DNA of 64,000 nucleotides from Sutcliffiella horikoshii DSM 8719 (lineage in GTDB: Bacteria > Bacillota > Bacilli > Bacillales > Bacillaceae_I): positions 1 to 64,000 of the forward strand of contig LQXN01000064.1 in NCBI GenBank assembly GCA_001648575.1, read 5' to 3'. Both the position numbers and the translations under genes were made by a program. The notes beneath the pieces are model-generated. The model was given only the letters and a program-made list of their open reading frames with translations, did not search any database and had not been told where the DNA came from. Below, one piece after another: positions 51,744 to 60,926 of the stretch (position 1 is the first letter of the stretch; each line of letters begins with the position of its first letter).

Positions 51744-52805
51744 TTACAGTATAATAAGTTCTTTTGTAGAGAAGGAAAGTGTTTCGTTACCTGTTTCTGT
51801 AACGATTGTATCGTCTTCGATACGCACTCCGCCTAATCCAGCAACATAAATACCAGGTTCCACTGTTACAATCATTCCCGGCTCTAAGACTGTGTCTGAT
51901 TTCACAGACAGAGATGGACCTTCATGGACTTCCATTCCAAGTCCATGACCTGTGGAGTGCCCGAAGTACTCTCCATAGCCTTTTTCTGTAATGTAATCAC
52001 GTGTCAGTGCATCCGCTTCGCGGCCGGTAATCCCTGCCTTGATGCCTCTCATGCCTCGCAACTGTGCTTCCAATACAGTATCATAGATCGTTTTCAACTC
52101 ATCGCTTGGCTCACCCACAGCAAGTGTTCTTGTGATGTCAGAGTTGTAGCCTTTATAGTATGCTCCAAAATCAAGGGTTACGAACTCGCCTTTCTCAATC
52201 ACTTTGTCTGAAGCGACACCATGAGGCAGGGCTGAGCGGTAACCAGAAGCGACAATAATATCAAAGGATGAGGAAACTGCCCCTTGCTTTCTCATGAAGA
52301 ATTCCAACTCATTGGACACATCCAATTCTGTCAGACCTGGTTTGATGTATGTAATAATATGTTCAAAAGCTGCGTCAGCAATCTGTGTAGCTTCCTTTAA
52401 TATCTTAATCTCTTGTTCACTCTTAATCAAGCGTAACTTTTCAATAACGCCAGAAACAGGGACAAGATCCGTTTTAATGGTTGTTTTGTAGTTTAAATAT
52501 GCAGAAAATGTCACATGGTCTTGTTCAAACCCAAGCTTCTCGATACCAAGGTCTTTCACCACGTTTGCGATTTCATCTACTAATCCACCTTTGTGCTGGA
52601 CGATATCAAAGCCTTCACACTGTTTTGCTGCTTGTTCGGTGTAACGGAAGTCAGTGATGAATACGGCTTTATTTTCTGTAACTACTGCAACTCCTGCTGA
52701 TCCGCTGAAACCTGTGATGTATTGGCGGTTCTTTCCGCTTGTAATGAGTAGTGCATCAATACCTGAAGCTTGAAAGCTCTCTCTAAGTTTTGTTAATTTT
52801 GTCAT
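51744..52805 (-). CDS. yqhT: M24-family Xaa-Pro peptidase (YqhT)
   Basis: A 353-residue pita-bread-fold metallopeptidase. Metal ligands are in LDFGAYYKGYNSDITRT (two Asp), GHSTGHGLGMEVHEGP (His), VTVEPGIYV (Glu) and VRIEDDTIV (Glu). The N-terminal domain is the creatinase-type one. It cleaves X-Pro bonds in small peptides. Lies 5 bp after aroQ and 94 bp before efp, as in B. subtilis. Confidence 0.95.
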   Translation of the reverse strand: MTKLTKLRESFQASGIDALLITSGKNRQYITGFSGSAGVAVVTENKAVFITDFRYTEQAAKQCEGFDIVQHKGGLVDEIANVVKDLGIEKLGFEQDHVTFSAYLNYKTTIKTDLVPVSGVIEKLRLIKSEQEIKILKEATQIADAAFEHIITYIKPGLTELDVSNELEFFMRKQGAVSSSFDIIVASGYRSALPHGVASDKVIEKGEFVTLDFGAYYKGYNSDITRTLAVGEPSDELKTIYDTVLEAQLRGMRGIKAGITGREADALTRDYITEKGYGEYFGHSTGHGLGMEVHEGPSLSVKSDTVLEPGMIVTVEPGIYVAGLGGVRIEDDTIVTETGNETLSFSTKELIIL

Positions 52806-52810
52806 CTTGC

Positions 52811-53248
52811 CTATTCCCCCTTGTTCTGATTCAATAAAGCCATTAATGCCAGTTCATAGCCGTATAAACCAAGACCGACAATCTGGCCTGCTGTTACAGG
52901 TGCGGTGACGGATGTATGCCTGAATTCTTCCCGCTTATGTATGTTGGAAATGTGCACTTCCATTACCGGTACTGATATGCTTGCGATGGCATCACGTATC
53001 GCATAACTGTAATGGGTGAAGGCGCCTGGATTGAAGACGATCCCGTCGTATTGACCTTCCGCATCGTGGAGCTTATCGATAAGCTCCCCTTCGTGATTAC
53101 TTTGAAAGCATGTAAGTTTACAGGAATGTTTGTCTGCAAATTCCTGAAGTTGCGCTTCAAGATCCTGCAATGTTTGACTGCCATATACTGCGGGCTCCCT
53201 TAGTCCCAGTCGGTTTAAGTTGGGACCGTTTAGAACAAGTAAGCGCAT
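52811..53248 (-). CDS. aroQ: 3-Dehydroquinate dehydratase, type II
   Basis: A 145-residue enzyme of the shikimate pathway (dehydroquinate to dehydroshikimate). LLVLNGPNLNRLGLREP and the catalytic Tyr (VYGSQT), SNHEGELIDKLHDA, NPGAFTHYSYAIRDA and VEVHISNIHKREEFR (catalytic His) are all present. ATG start behind AAAAGGAGATTG. First of three closely spaced genes. Confidence 0.97.
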   Translation of the reverse strand: MRLLVLNGPNLNRLGLREPAVYGSQTLQDLEAQLQEFADKHSCKLTCFQSNHEGELIDKLHDAEGQYDGIVFNPGAFTHYSYAIRDAIASISVPVMEVHISNIHKREEFRHTSVTAPVTAGQIVGLGLYGYELALMALLNQNKGE

Positions 53249-53304
53249 TCTTCAATCTCCTTTTCAAAACAAATAACTTAAATCAACACCCTTAATCCAT
53301 ATAA

Positions 53305-53335
53305 AAAAGAATGTCCAATTACTGAACATTCTATC
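53305..53335 (-). terminator. Terminator of yqhR
   Basis: AGAATGTTCAG pairs with TGGACATTCT, followed by TTTTTATA on the minus strand. Confidence 0.8.
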
Positions 53336-53353
53336 ACATTCTGCTATCCCCTA

Positions 53354-53881
53354 CTACTCATTAGATGAGGAATGTGTTTGTTGTTTGGAATGCTGATTTT
53401 GGTTTTGCATTTCATTGTATTCAAATGAAATGGAGTATCCCACGAAAACCCCGAATAAAATGTATAAGCACACATTTGTAACATTCGTATCAAGGGTAAG
53501 TTCCATCACCGTTTTAATGGAAGGAAACATAGGGTTCAATAAAAAGAAAACAAGTCCCCATAGCGCCAGTCCATAGACAATCCCTATCCAAAAATGCTGG
53601 AACTTCTTGAATATTGCTGCATATATGAGAGCTGCCCCGATGCCGAACAATCCCAGCAGGATGACACTGATGATGTGCCCGAGCCACCCTTTCTTCCAGT
53701 CTCCCAACGCCCAAGGCTGTAGCACCACATTCGGGCTGATTTCGGTGAAGCTGAAAATGTATGCAAAATATCCAATCAGGCTCCAAAACACACCTCCAAT
53801 GAACCCTGTAATGATGACTTTTGTCATAAAGCTCATCGGCTCTTCTCTTTGATTCTGTTCCAACTTCTTGTTTTCACTCAT
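53354..53881 (-). CDS. yqhR: YqhR family membrane protein
   Basis: A 175-residue protein with four helices: FMTKVIITGFIGGVFWSLIGYFAY, GHIISVILLGLFGIGAALIYAAIF, FWIGIVYGLALWGLVFFLLNP and NVCLYILFGVFVGYSISFEY. Matches YqhR in sequence style and position. ATG 53881 follows AGAGAGGAAG; the longer frame to 53905 has no site. Function unknown. Confidence 0.9.
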   Translation of the reverse strand: MSENKKLEQNQREEPMSFMTKVIITGFIGGVFWSLIGYFAYIFSFTEISPNVVLQPWALGDWKKGWLGHIISVILLGLFGIGAALIYAAIFKKFQHFWIGIVYGLALWGLVFFLLNPMFPSIKTVMELTLDTNVTNVCLYILFGVFVGYSISFEYNEMQNQNQHSKQQTHSSSNE

Positions 53882-54062
53882 TGTATGTCTTCCTCTCTTC
53901 GGCATGTATACACATATCTTTCCATAAGAAAAGCAGAACCATACAAAATCACCACATATTTTCCAATAAAGAATCGCAGGGAGTAGAGGTTTTTTGAAGA
54001 TTCGGGTAGAATATAAAGTAATAGAAATTTTTTCTTCTTAGAAAAGTTAGGTTGGTGCTATT

Positions 54063-55010
54063 ATGTCCAAAGATTCAAAACCTGTTTATGGAGGACAGGC
54101 TGTGGTGGAAGGCGTGATGTTTGGTGGCAAACGTCATTACGTGACGGCGATTCGCAGAAAAGATGATTCCATCGAATACCTTCATGTGCCAAGAAAAACA
54201 AATCCTACATTACAGGCTTTAAAGAAGATACCTTTTTTACGTGGTATCGTTGCCATTGTGGAAGCCGCAGGCAACGGATCAAAGCATCTGAATTTCTCCA
54301 CCGAGCGCTATGATGTAGACCCGAGTCAAGACGAGGAAGAGATTCATAATAAGAAAGAGCCTTCCAAACTTGAAATGATTTTAAGTGTCGCGGCAGTCGG
54401 CATATTATCTTTTATTTTTGGTAAGTTCATCTTTACCCTTGTCCCTGTTTTTTTGGCAGAATTGACAAAACCGGTCTTCCCTGGGGATTTTGCTCAAGTT
54501 TTGATAGAAACGATTTTTAAATTGATGCTTTTGTTAGCATACATATACTTTATATCCTTTACCCCGATCATAAAAAGGGTATTTCAATATCATGGTGCGG
54601 AACACAAAGTGATTAATGCTTACGAAAACGGGAAAGAATTAACTGTAAGCAATATCCAAGCACAATCTAGATTGCATTACCGATGCGGGAGCAGTTTCAT
54701 CCTGTTTACGGTTGTTGTGGGCTTCTTCGTGTATCTGCTAGTTCCGACAGATCCTTTGTGGGTCCGTGTATTGAATCGATTAGCACTCATTCCTGTCGTT
54801 CTTGGAATCTCATTTGAAGTTTTGCAGCTTACTAATAAAGTTCGTGAAATTCCTGTTTTAAAAGTTTTAGGTTACCCTGGTCTTTGGTTACAACTATTGA
54901 CGACGAAAGAACCAACTGACGACCAGGTGGAAGTAGCCATCCATTCCTTCAACAGACTCTTGGAGCTAGAACAAGATTCGGAAAAAAAGATTACCGAAGA
55001 AATAGTATAA
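54063..55010 (+). CDS. yqhQ: DUF1385 membrane protein (YqhQ)
   Basis: A 315-residue protein. VYGGQAVVEGVMFGGKRHYVTAIR at the start and QYHGAEHKVINAYENGKELTV with SRLHYRCGSSFI are DUF1385 marks. Three or four membrane helices. In B. subtilis the family is linked to Spo0A activation, but the mechanism is unknown. ATG start behind GTTAGGTTGG. yqhP follows. Confidence 0.93.
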   Translation: MSKDSKPVYGGQAVVEGVMFGGKRHYVTAIRRKDDSIEYLHVPRKTNPTLQALKKIPFLRGIVAIVEAAGNGSKHLNFSTERYDVDPSQDEEEIHNKKEPSKLEMILSVAAVGILSFIFGKFIFTLVPVFLAELTKPVFPGDFAQVLIETIFKLMLLLAYIYFISFTPIIKRVFQYHGAEHKVINAYENGKELTVSNIQAQSRLHYRCGSSFILFTVVVGFFVYLLVPTDPLWVRVLNRLALIPVVLGISFEVLQLTNKVREIPVLKVLGYPGLWLQLLTTKEPTDDQVEVAIHSFNRLLELEQDSEKKITEEIV

Positions 55011-55107
55011 AAATCCGCAACAAGCCTTATCCTAGAAAATATACTATTAAAACAATCAGTGGTGGTAACCGTTGAATAAGTAACTGGTTACCTGGGAGGT
55101 GGCGAAA

Positions 55108-55491
55108 ATGAAAAGAAGCTATCGAAAACCGATATTCTATACCCTCGTTTCCTTAGCAGCTTTTTATTTAATCATTCAGTTGTTCAGTAATCCAGGAGGG
55201 TTATTTACTAATCTCCTTTTAATAATAGGGGGAGCAACCGTTTTTTATCTGATCTTCCGTTATTTTATCCAAGGAAGACTTGGAGGCAAAACGGATGCCA
55301 GATATAGTAAAGCTGTCAAGCAATCGAAAAAGAGATATGCGGCCACATCAAATGCAAAACCAAATGTCAGTCCCATTACAAGCAGAGACCGCGCAAGCAC
55401 CAAGCCAGCCGTACCTAAACGAAAAGCCCCTTCCCATCTGACCGTGATCGACGGGAAAAAGGGCAAAAAGAAAAACCGGGCTTTCTTCTAA
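55108..55491 (+). CDS. yqhP: SA1362/YqhP-type small membrane protein
   Basis: A 127-residue protein with two helices (PIFYTLVSLAAFYLIIQLF; GLFTNLLLIIGGATVFYLIFRYF) and a long basic, Lys/Arg/Ser-rich C-terminal tail ending KGKKKNRAFF. Same position as B. subtilis yqhP. ATG 55108 follows GGGAGGTGG; GTG 55099 is part of that site. Function unknown. Confidence 0.85.
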   Translation: MKRSYRKPIFYTLVSLAAFYLIIQLFSNPGGLFTNLLLIIGGATVFYLIFRYFIQGRLGGKTDARYSKAVKQSKKRYAATSNAKPNVSPITSRDRASTKPAVPKRKAPSHLTVIDGKKGKKKNRAFF

Positions 55492-55516
55492 AAGAAAGTT
55501 CGGTTTTTCCTTTTTC
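55467..55516. terminator. Bidirectional terminator between yqhP and yqhO
   Basis: AAAAACCGGGCTTTCTT pairs with AAGAAAGTTCGGTTTTT around CTAA. It overlaps the last codons of yqhP and lies just past the yqhO stop on the other strand. Confidence 0.88.
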
Positions 55517-56399
55517 AGTAGCTCCATTTCATCAAAAATGCCTCTGCCCTTTTCTTTCCGATCTCTAAAAGACCCCTTTTCCTTTCCTCTGTCAATGCAA
55601 ATTCCGTTATTGCGATATGGTCCATCGGGATGAATATGACATCTTTCTCATGCCGGCTCGATATATGCTTGGCATCATGGGCATCCTTCATCGTTTCAAA
55701 TAGAGCCCCGAACATAGTGATGGCATTATTTATCCTATTAACCGGGCGATCCTCTTGTTTAGCACTTAGCTGGATGCCAAGCACCGGCCTGACTTTTGGT
55801 ATCCGGTCATTATCGAAAAGCCAGATTGGAAAATTGCTTAACACCCCTCCATCCACAAAAAGATATGTCACTCCTTTCCCCTTTATTCTGACAGGTTCAA
55901 AAAAATATGGGATACTGCAGCTCATCCTCACCGCCTTTGCTACTGAAAACCTCTTGGGGTCAAGATGATATTTGGGAAGGTCATCTGGAAGAATTGCTAT
56001 TGTTCCGCTCGTCAAGTCAGAGGCAATAATTCGGAGATAGTCTTTAGGAAGGTCTCCAAAAGTCCTCACACCTTTTGCAGCTAGCTTCTGTTCCAGCCAT
56101 TTTTCTAAGAGATCTCCTTTATATAGACCAAGTCTCCAATATAAAAGGAACCATTTTGTGATTGGAGATGGCAAAAGTGTTCTTCTCTGATCCAAGAAAT
56201 TCATTATATCCGTTTCATCAAGCATATCGGAAATTTCATGTGCGGTATAACCTGCTGCTGTAAATGCAGCAACAATGGAGCCTGCACTTGTACCCGCCAA
56301 ACGCTGGAACTTCAATCCCCTTTCCTCTACAGCCTGGAGTGCCCCAATGAGAGCAAATCCTTTTATTCCGCCGCCTGAAAAAACCCCATCTATCTTCAA
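55515..56399 (-). CDS. yqhO: Patatin-like phospholipase (YqhO)
   Basis: A 294-residue lipid acyl hydrolase. The oxyanion motif is FSGGGIKGFALIGA, the nucleophile is in GTSAGSIVAAF, and the catalytic Asp is in FVDGGVLSNFP. TTG 56399 follows GGAGGGGG and gives the family's usual start (KIDGVFSGGG); the frame open from 56429 has a second possible ATG start. Substrate and role in Bacillus are not known. Same position as in B. subtilis. Confidence 0.93.
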   Translation of the reverse strand: MKIDGVFSGGGIKGFALIGALQAVEERGLKFQRLAGTSAGSIVAAFTAAGYTAHEISDMLDETDIMNFLDQRRTLLPSPITKWFLLYWRLGLYKGDLLEKWLEQKLAAKGVRTFGDLPKDYLRIIASDLTSGTIAILPDDLPKYHLDPKRFSVAKAVRMSCSIPYFFEPVRIKGKGVTYLFVDGGVLSNFPIWLFDNDRIPKVRPVLGIQLSAKQEDRPVNRINNAITMFGALFETMKDAHDAKHISSRHEKDVIFIPMDHIAITEFALTEERKRGLLEIGKKRAEAFLMKWSY

Positions 56400-56482
56400 T
56401 GGAACCCCCTCCATGACATACAACCGCATATCTTCCTTCTACATCTTTAATAAGGATTTGGAGGAATTATGCCGGAAAACAA

Positions 56483-56519
56483 AAAAAGGACAGACCACTC
56501 TGCCTCAAAGGCCGGTCCA
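56483..56519 (-). terminator. Terminator of mntR
   Basis: GGACCGGCC pairs with GGTCTGTCC (bulged), followed by TTTTTTT on the minus strand. Confidence 0.75.
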
Positions 56520-56558
56520 TCCAATCATTTATGACATTACATACAGGAAGGGGATTTT

Positions 56559-56984
56559 CTATTGATTCTCCTCATTCTGCTTTTGGATGGCCTGCAACAC
56601 TTCCACCCGATTCTTCTCTTCTTCAAAGTATTGAACAAGATCCCCAATGCGGTCTATCGCATTCCAACTAAGATGATGCTCAATGCCTTCCACATCTTCA
56701 TAAATATTTTCTTCATCCACGCCAATAACTCGCAAGAACTGCTCAAGTAACTCATGACGATATACCAACCGCTTCCCAATCTTCTTCCCCTTGGAGGTAA
56801 GAACCAGTCCACGATATTTTTCATAGATTAAGTATTGGTCTTTATCAAGTTTCTGGACCATTTTTGTTACAGAAGAGGGATGTACAGCCAATGCTTCGGC
56901 GATATCTGATACTCTCGCATAACCTTTATCTTCAATCAACATATAAATTTGTTCTATGTAGTCTTCCATACTTGGGGTAGGCAT
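56559..56984 (-). CDS. mntR: Manganese-responsive transcriptional regulator MntR
   Basis: A 141-residue DtxR-family repressor, very close to B. subtilis MntR. The winged helix reads [27 protein letters not shown]. Metal ligands are present: D8, E11, H77 and the GIEHHLSW cluster (E99, E102, H103 by family numbering). It represses manganese uptake genes when Mn2+ is high. ATG 56984 behind GGAGGGATATT; the longer frame to 57008 is not supported. Confidence 0.98.
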   Translation of the reverse strand: MPTPSMEDYIEQIYMLIEDKGYARVSDIAEALAVHPSSVTKMVQKLDKDQYLIYEKYRGLVLTSKGKKIGKRLVYRHELLEQFLRVIGVDEENIYEDVEGIEHHLSWNAIDRIGDLVQYFEEEKNRVEVLQAIQKQNEENQ

Positions 56985-57084
56985 AATATCCCTCCATTTC
57001 CAATCCACGTACTAAGCCGTCATTTAAAATGATACCCCAACTCTCATGGGATGACAAGTTAGGGTTTGGTAGTATGGAGAGATT

Positions 57085-58233
57085 CTAAGAATGCTTTTCA
57101 TATTCATACGAATTAAAGTTGAGAATTTGAACATCCACTTCCACTTTTTGCAAAGAATCTTCAGTTAAATAAAATTCGTTGTTATTTTTTAGTTTCTTGA
57201 ACTGCTTAGGATACTTCCTGAACCAACCTTCACCGAAATTAAAGATATCTATTTGTTCCTCCACACCGTTTAAATAGATTCTTTCCACTCTTTCTTGAAT
57301 ATTCTTTTCCATTATTTTTTTCAACTTATTTATTTTAATATCGGTCATTTTACCAACCACATCTGCATTGACCGAGATTTTTAGAGTCATTTTAGGCTGG
57401 GATGTATTTTTATCATATTTAATTTTCATTTTTGGACGGTCAATATTAAGAACGGCAGCGATTTTTCCGTCTTCCTCCACTTTCTCGTTTAAAGAAATCC
57501 TTTCTTCTTGCAGCCATTCAATGAAGATGGAATCTTCTATCGGGATATTCGTTATGAATTTTTGTTTAGAGAAAACGGAATAGCCATCAAAAAAAAGAAT
57601 CGGATAGTCTTCGTCCGCAAACCAAGTAGCCTTATCAATTTTCACTATCGGTATTTTCGCTACCCCCATAGGCTCATAATAATCGCGCAGAAAATAGAGA
57701 AGTGAGGTTGGGTTTAATTCTTCTTGTGCCAGCCCCTTCACTTTTTCTCTGTACAACACGGTATAGACAGCAGGGTAATCAAAGAGTGCCTTGATATTTA
57801 ACACCTCTTCAATACTTTCTTCAGTCGTGACTAATCTTAGGCGATGCCTCACAGAACGATTTCTTGCTATCTCTTCCAAAACTTGATCGGCCTTTTCATT
57901 GATCAGTTTTTGACTCATTACGAGCGTCCTTACATGACCAAAAAAGAGGGGTGGTTCAGATTTCTTATATAAGTTGCTGATTGCAAGGTTAATGGATTCC
58001 CCTCTTGCGCTTGCAATATAAATCGGGACGGGACCTACTGGTTTTCCGCCTTCCTGTTTGGCGATATTGGCAAAATTCAGCCCTTGCAAGAAGACGATAT
58101 ATTCCTCAGTTTCATCATCATAATCCATTCCAATTGCCACAATATAGGTCAAGTCCTGAATATTCTTTATCCCTGCACAACCTGTTAAAGTTACTGAGAA
58201 TACCAACCAAATCACAATAGAAATTTTCCTCAT
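57085..58233 (-). CDS. Germinant receptor lipoprotein GerC (operon 2)
   Basis: A 382-residue lipoprotein (signal ending VTLTGC) of the Ger(x)C family: IVAIGMDYDDETEEYIVFLQGL, GHVRTLVMSQKLI and a C-terminal Ger domain with LKISVNADVVGKMTDIKI. It is intact, in contrast to the gerC of operon 1. Overlaps gerA by 4 bp and is the last gene of a B-A-C operon. Confidence 0.93.
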   Translation of the reverse strand: MRKISIVIWLVFSVTLTGCAGIKNIQDLTYIVAIGMDYDDETEEYIVFLQGLNFANIAKQEGGKPVGPVPIYIASARGESINLAISNLYKKSEPPLFFGHVRTLVMSQKLINEKADQVLEEIARNRSVRHRLRLVTTEESIEEVLNIKALFDYPAVYTVLYREKVKGLAQEELNPTSLLYFLRDYYEPMGVAKIPIVKIDKATWFADEDYPILFFDGYSVFSKQKFITNIPIEDSIFIEWLQEERISLNEKVEEDGKIAAVLNIDRPKMKIKYDKNTSQPKMTLKISVNADVVGKMTDIKINKLKKIMEKNIQERVERIYLNGVEEQIDIFNFGEGWFRKYPKQFKKLKNNNEFYLTEDSLQKVEVDVQILNFNSYEYEKHS

Positions 58234-59702
58234 GCTTGCCCCCCTCTATCAGGATTATCTGTATCGGTCGAGGTGGTGCGTGAACGATATAATTGCAATG
58301 GGAGCTTCAAAAAAGACTTGGATATTTCTGAAATACTTACAGGTGCTAGCGAGCCCAAATACGGCTCACCAAATGAAGTTAAAGTGGAAAAGTAAAAGAC
58401 GGTCAGGATAAACCCCAACACCACTCCAAACAGACCAAAAATTGTACTAAGGATGATGATAGCAAACCTTATGATAGTAACGGCCGAGCTGAGTGATTGA
58501 TTCACCAGCGTAAAAGAAGCGATATAGGTGATTGCTGCGACGACGAGCATTGTCGGTGAAGTCAAGCCTGCTCTTATCGCTGCGTCCCCGACAATCAATC
58601 CTCCAAGTACCGCTACCGTCTGTCCTATTGCCTGAGGAAGGCGGACCCCTGCTTCATTAAAAAGTTCAAATAAAAATAAAATGATGAACATCTCCACTGC
58701 AGCTGATAGTGGAAGACCAAAGCGCGACACCGAAATGGTAGCCACTAATAAGTACGGAATTTGCTCAATATTAAAGGACGAAAATGCAATCCACATCCCT
58801 GGCAAAAAACCAGATATTATGATGCCAAGCATACGGATGATACGTTCTAATGATACATAGGCATAATTGATATAATTATCTTCTGGAGATTTTGTTTGAA
58901 CTAATAAACTAATTGGAGCATATGTAACGGTAGGATTGCCATCTATAATTATTGCAAACCGGCCCTGATTCAAGGTTTGCACAATAAAGTCAGGTCGTCC
59001 GGTAAAATCCATTGACGGAAAGACGGAGTACGGTTTATCTCTGACTAATGACTCTAATTCATATGTGGAGGTCAACACATCCGTCTCCACTTTATGGAGC
59101 CTGCTTTGTATTTCCTTCAATACTTCTTTATTGATGACGTCATCTAAATATAGAAGAGCCACTTTTGTTTTACTCCTCTTCCCAATCGTGTATCGTTCCA
59201 GGCACAAGGTTGAGCTGTTCAACCTTCTTCTCACCAAGGATATATTCGTTTTAATATCCTCTACAAACCCGTCTTTAGGTCCTCTGATGGAAGTCTCAAG
59301 TGCAGACTCTTCCGGTTCTCGCTTAGGAAGATTGACCGCTTCAAGTCCAAAAAGACCATCACTAATTTTAAAGAGAATATTCCCCTGAAGGAGAAAAGTA
59401 GCTATGTCTTCTACTTCTTTCTCCTTTAAATCCTTCACTTGAAAGGTGGTGACTAGATGTTCCATTAAAGGTAGACCCTTATTATCATTTAACCGCGGCA
59501 AGATAAATTGATTTAAATACTGGAAGTCTGCCATTGTATCAAAATAGATTAGTTCATATTTTTCTGATTCTGTGTGAAGTACTTCCCACACCAAATCCTC
59601 ACTTTTAGAAAATTGTGTTTTAAGTTGATCTGCTTTCGTTTGTATTGTTTCTTCATTAGATTCAGCTGGATTTTTGTTTTCCGGTTTCACCATTCTTTTC
59701 AT
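58230..59702 (-). CDS. Germinant receptor subunit GerA (operon 2)
   Basis: A 490-residue protein. The N-terminal domain has SIRGPKDGFVEDIKTNISLVRRRL and GRPDFIVQTLNQGRFAIIIDGNPTVTYAP; the C-terminal membrane domain has AGVRLPQAIGQTVAVLGGLIVGDAAI. The GPKDGFVE and GNP motifs are typical of GerAA-type proteins. ATG start behind AAAGAGGGATG. Middle gene of the operon; ligand unknown. Confidence 0.94.
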   Translation of the reverse strand: MKRMVKPENKNPAESNEETIQTKADQLKTQFSKSEDLVWEVLHTESEKYELIYFDTMADFQYLNQFILPRLNDNKGLPLMEHLVTTFQVKDLKEKEVEDIATFLLQGNILFKISDGLFGLEAVNLPKREPEESALETSIRGPKDGFVEDIKTNISLVRRRLNSSTLCLERYTIGKRSKTKVALLYLDDVINKEVLKEIQSRLHKVETDVLTSTYELESLVRDKPYSVFPSMDFTGRPDFIVQTLNQGRFAIIIDGNPTVTYAPISLLVQTKSPEDNYINYAYVSLERIIRMLGIIISGFLPGMWIAFSSFNIEQIPYLLVATISVSRFGLPLSAAVEMFIILFLFELFNEAGVRLPQAIGQTVAVLGGLIVGDAAIRAGLTSPTMLVVAAITYIASFTLVNQSLSSAVTIIRFAIIILSTIFGLFGVVLGFILTVFYFSTLTSFGEPYLGSLAPVSISEISKSFLKLPLQLYRSRTTSTDTDNPDRGGQA

Positions 59703-59805
59703 CCCTCTTTTTAAATACTATTAGAAGAAAAGCTGATATTAGTGTTTGGAAAACAAGGAAAACCATACACCCTGGTAAAAAATAACGATAAATGGATTCA
59801 TAGAA

Positions 59806-60786
59806 TCAATAAGTATCTATTCTTGCATAAACAAGCAAAAATAGAAGGAGATAAACTACCCCCGCTACTATTCGATTTGGCTTATAATGCTTGTTCCTTT
59901 TTGAAAAGAAACGGGATAGCAGATAAATGAAAAGCCCTACCCTGATCACCGCACCGCTCAACCATTGAAAAAGCGCAAAAAAATCCAAGTGAGAAATATA
60001 ATCCCCGATATTCAAGACGCGCCACTGCTCATAAGCAGGATAACGTAAATGGGTTGCCTCTTCTGGACCAAATTCCATGATGGATGCTGTAAGCGGACCA
60101 AGCATAAGGACCGTCAACAGGACCAACAGTATAAATAACTGATGAAATTTCACCTTCTCCTGGGCAAATGGTTGTAACAGCACCACTATATACACTTCAA
60201 GAAGACCAGCAAGGGCATATATCATCCCTTTCCATACCGGTGTAAAACCCTCACTTAATAACGGAAACAAAAGACTCGGATCTTTAATAGAGGTGTTCGT
60301 GATGGCGATGAAAATGCCGAATATCATTACGATGGGCAACAAGACTCCGCTTGAGATAGCCATGTATTTGACCCCACCTACCGTGATGATCAAGCAAACC
60401 ACAATCAAAATGAAGTTTATCAACGTAACTGAAGCATCAGAAAGGAAATAGGAGTTTAACCATATCAATAAATCCCGAATGGTTATAAATGCACTAGTGA
60501 ATAAAAAGACGACAACAGGAAGGGATAAAAGGAATGACACCACTTTTCCAGCCCGTTTCTCCACAAAAGCAAAAAAACCCTCTTGAGGACTATTATTCAC
60601 AATGAAATATATCAGCCATAGGAAAAATAAGGCTATGGGAAAGGAAAGCAGGACACTTAGCCAGCTATCCCTTCCACCCGCATTTAACAAATTCGGGATC
60701 AATATAACGTGATTAAGCAGCCCCGTGGATAAAAGGAGCATCATGAATAACTGTCTGGGTATCAATACTTTAATCAAATTTTGCAT
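59806..60786 (-). CDS. Germinant receptor permease-like subunit GerB (operon 2)
   Basis: A 326-residue membrane protein with about nine to ten helices, starting LIPRQLFMMLLLSTGLLNHVILIP and containing GGRDSWLSVLLSFPIALFFLWLIYF. It belongs to the endospore germination permease family but is shorter than the usual 360-370 residues. ATG 60786 follows TTTGGAGAGAG. It is the first gene (order B-A-C) rather than second, and 103 bp separate it from gerA. Confidence 0.9.
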   Translation of the reverse strand: MQNLIKVLIPRQLFMMLLLSTGLLNHVILIPNLLNAGGRDSWLSVLLSFPIALFFLWLIYFIVNNSPQEGFFAFVEKRAGKVVSFLLSLPVVVFLFTSAFITIRDLLIWLNSYFLSDASVTLINFILIVVCLIITVGGVKYMAISSGVLLPIVMIFGIFIAITNTSIKDPSLLFPLLSEGFTPVWKGMIYALAGLLEVYIVVLLQPFAQEKVKFHQLFILLVLLTVLMLGPLTASIMEFGPEEATHLRYPAYEQWRVLNIGDYISHLDFFALFQWLSGAVIRVGLFIYLLSRFFSKRNKHYKPNRIVAGVVYLLLFLLVYARIDTY

Positions 60787-60882
60787 AAGCTCTCTCCAAA
60801 TCATATGGTAATCTTACTTTTTCCATTTGTTGTTAAACTATGTGTAACTTTCGAAGGGAGAGGAGTAATGGTTTTGCTCATA

Positions 60883-60915
60883 GAAAAAAGAGCACACGAT
60901 TGTGTACTCTTTTTA
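60883..60915 (-). terminator. Terminator of the ribonucleotide reductase gene
   Basis: AAAAGAGTACACA pairs with TGTGTGCTCTTTT, followed by TTC on the minus strand. It lies 12 bp past the nrdJ stop. Confidence 0.8.
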
Positions 60916-60926
60916 AACTTACATTT

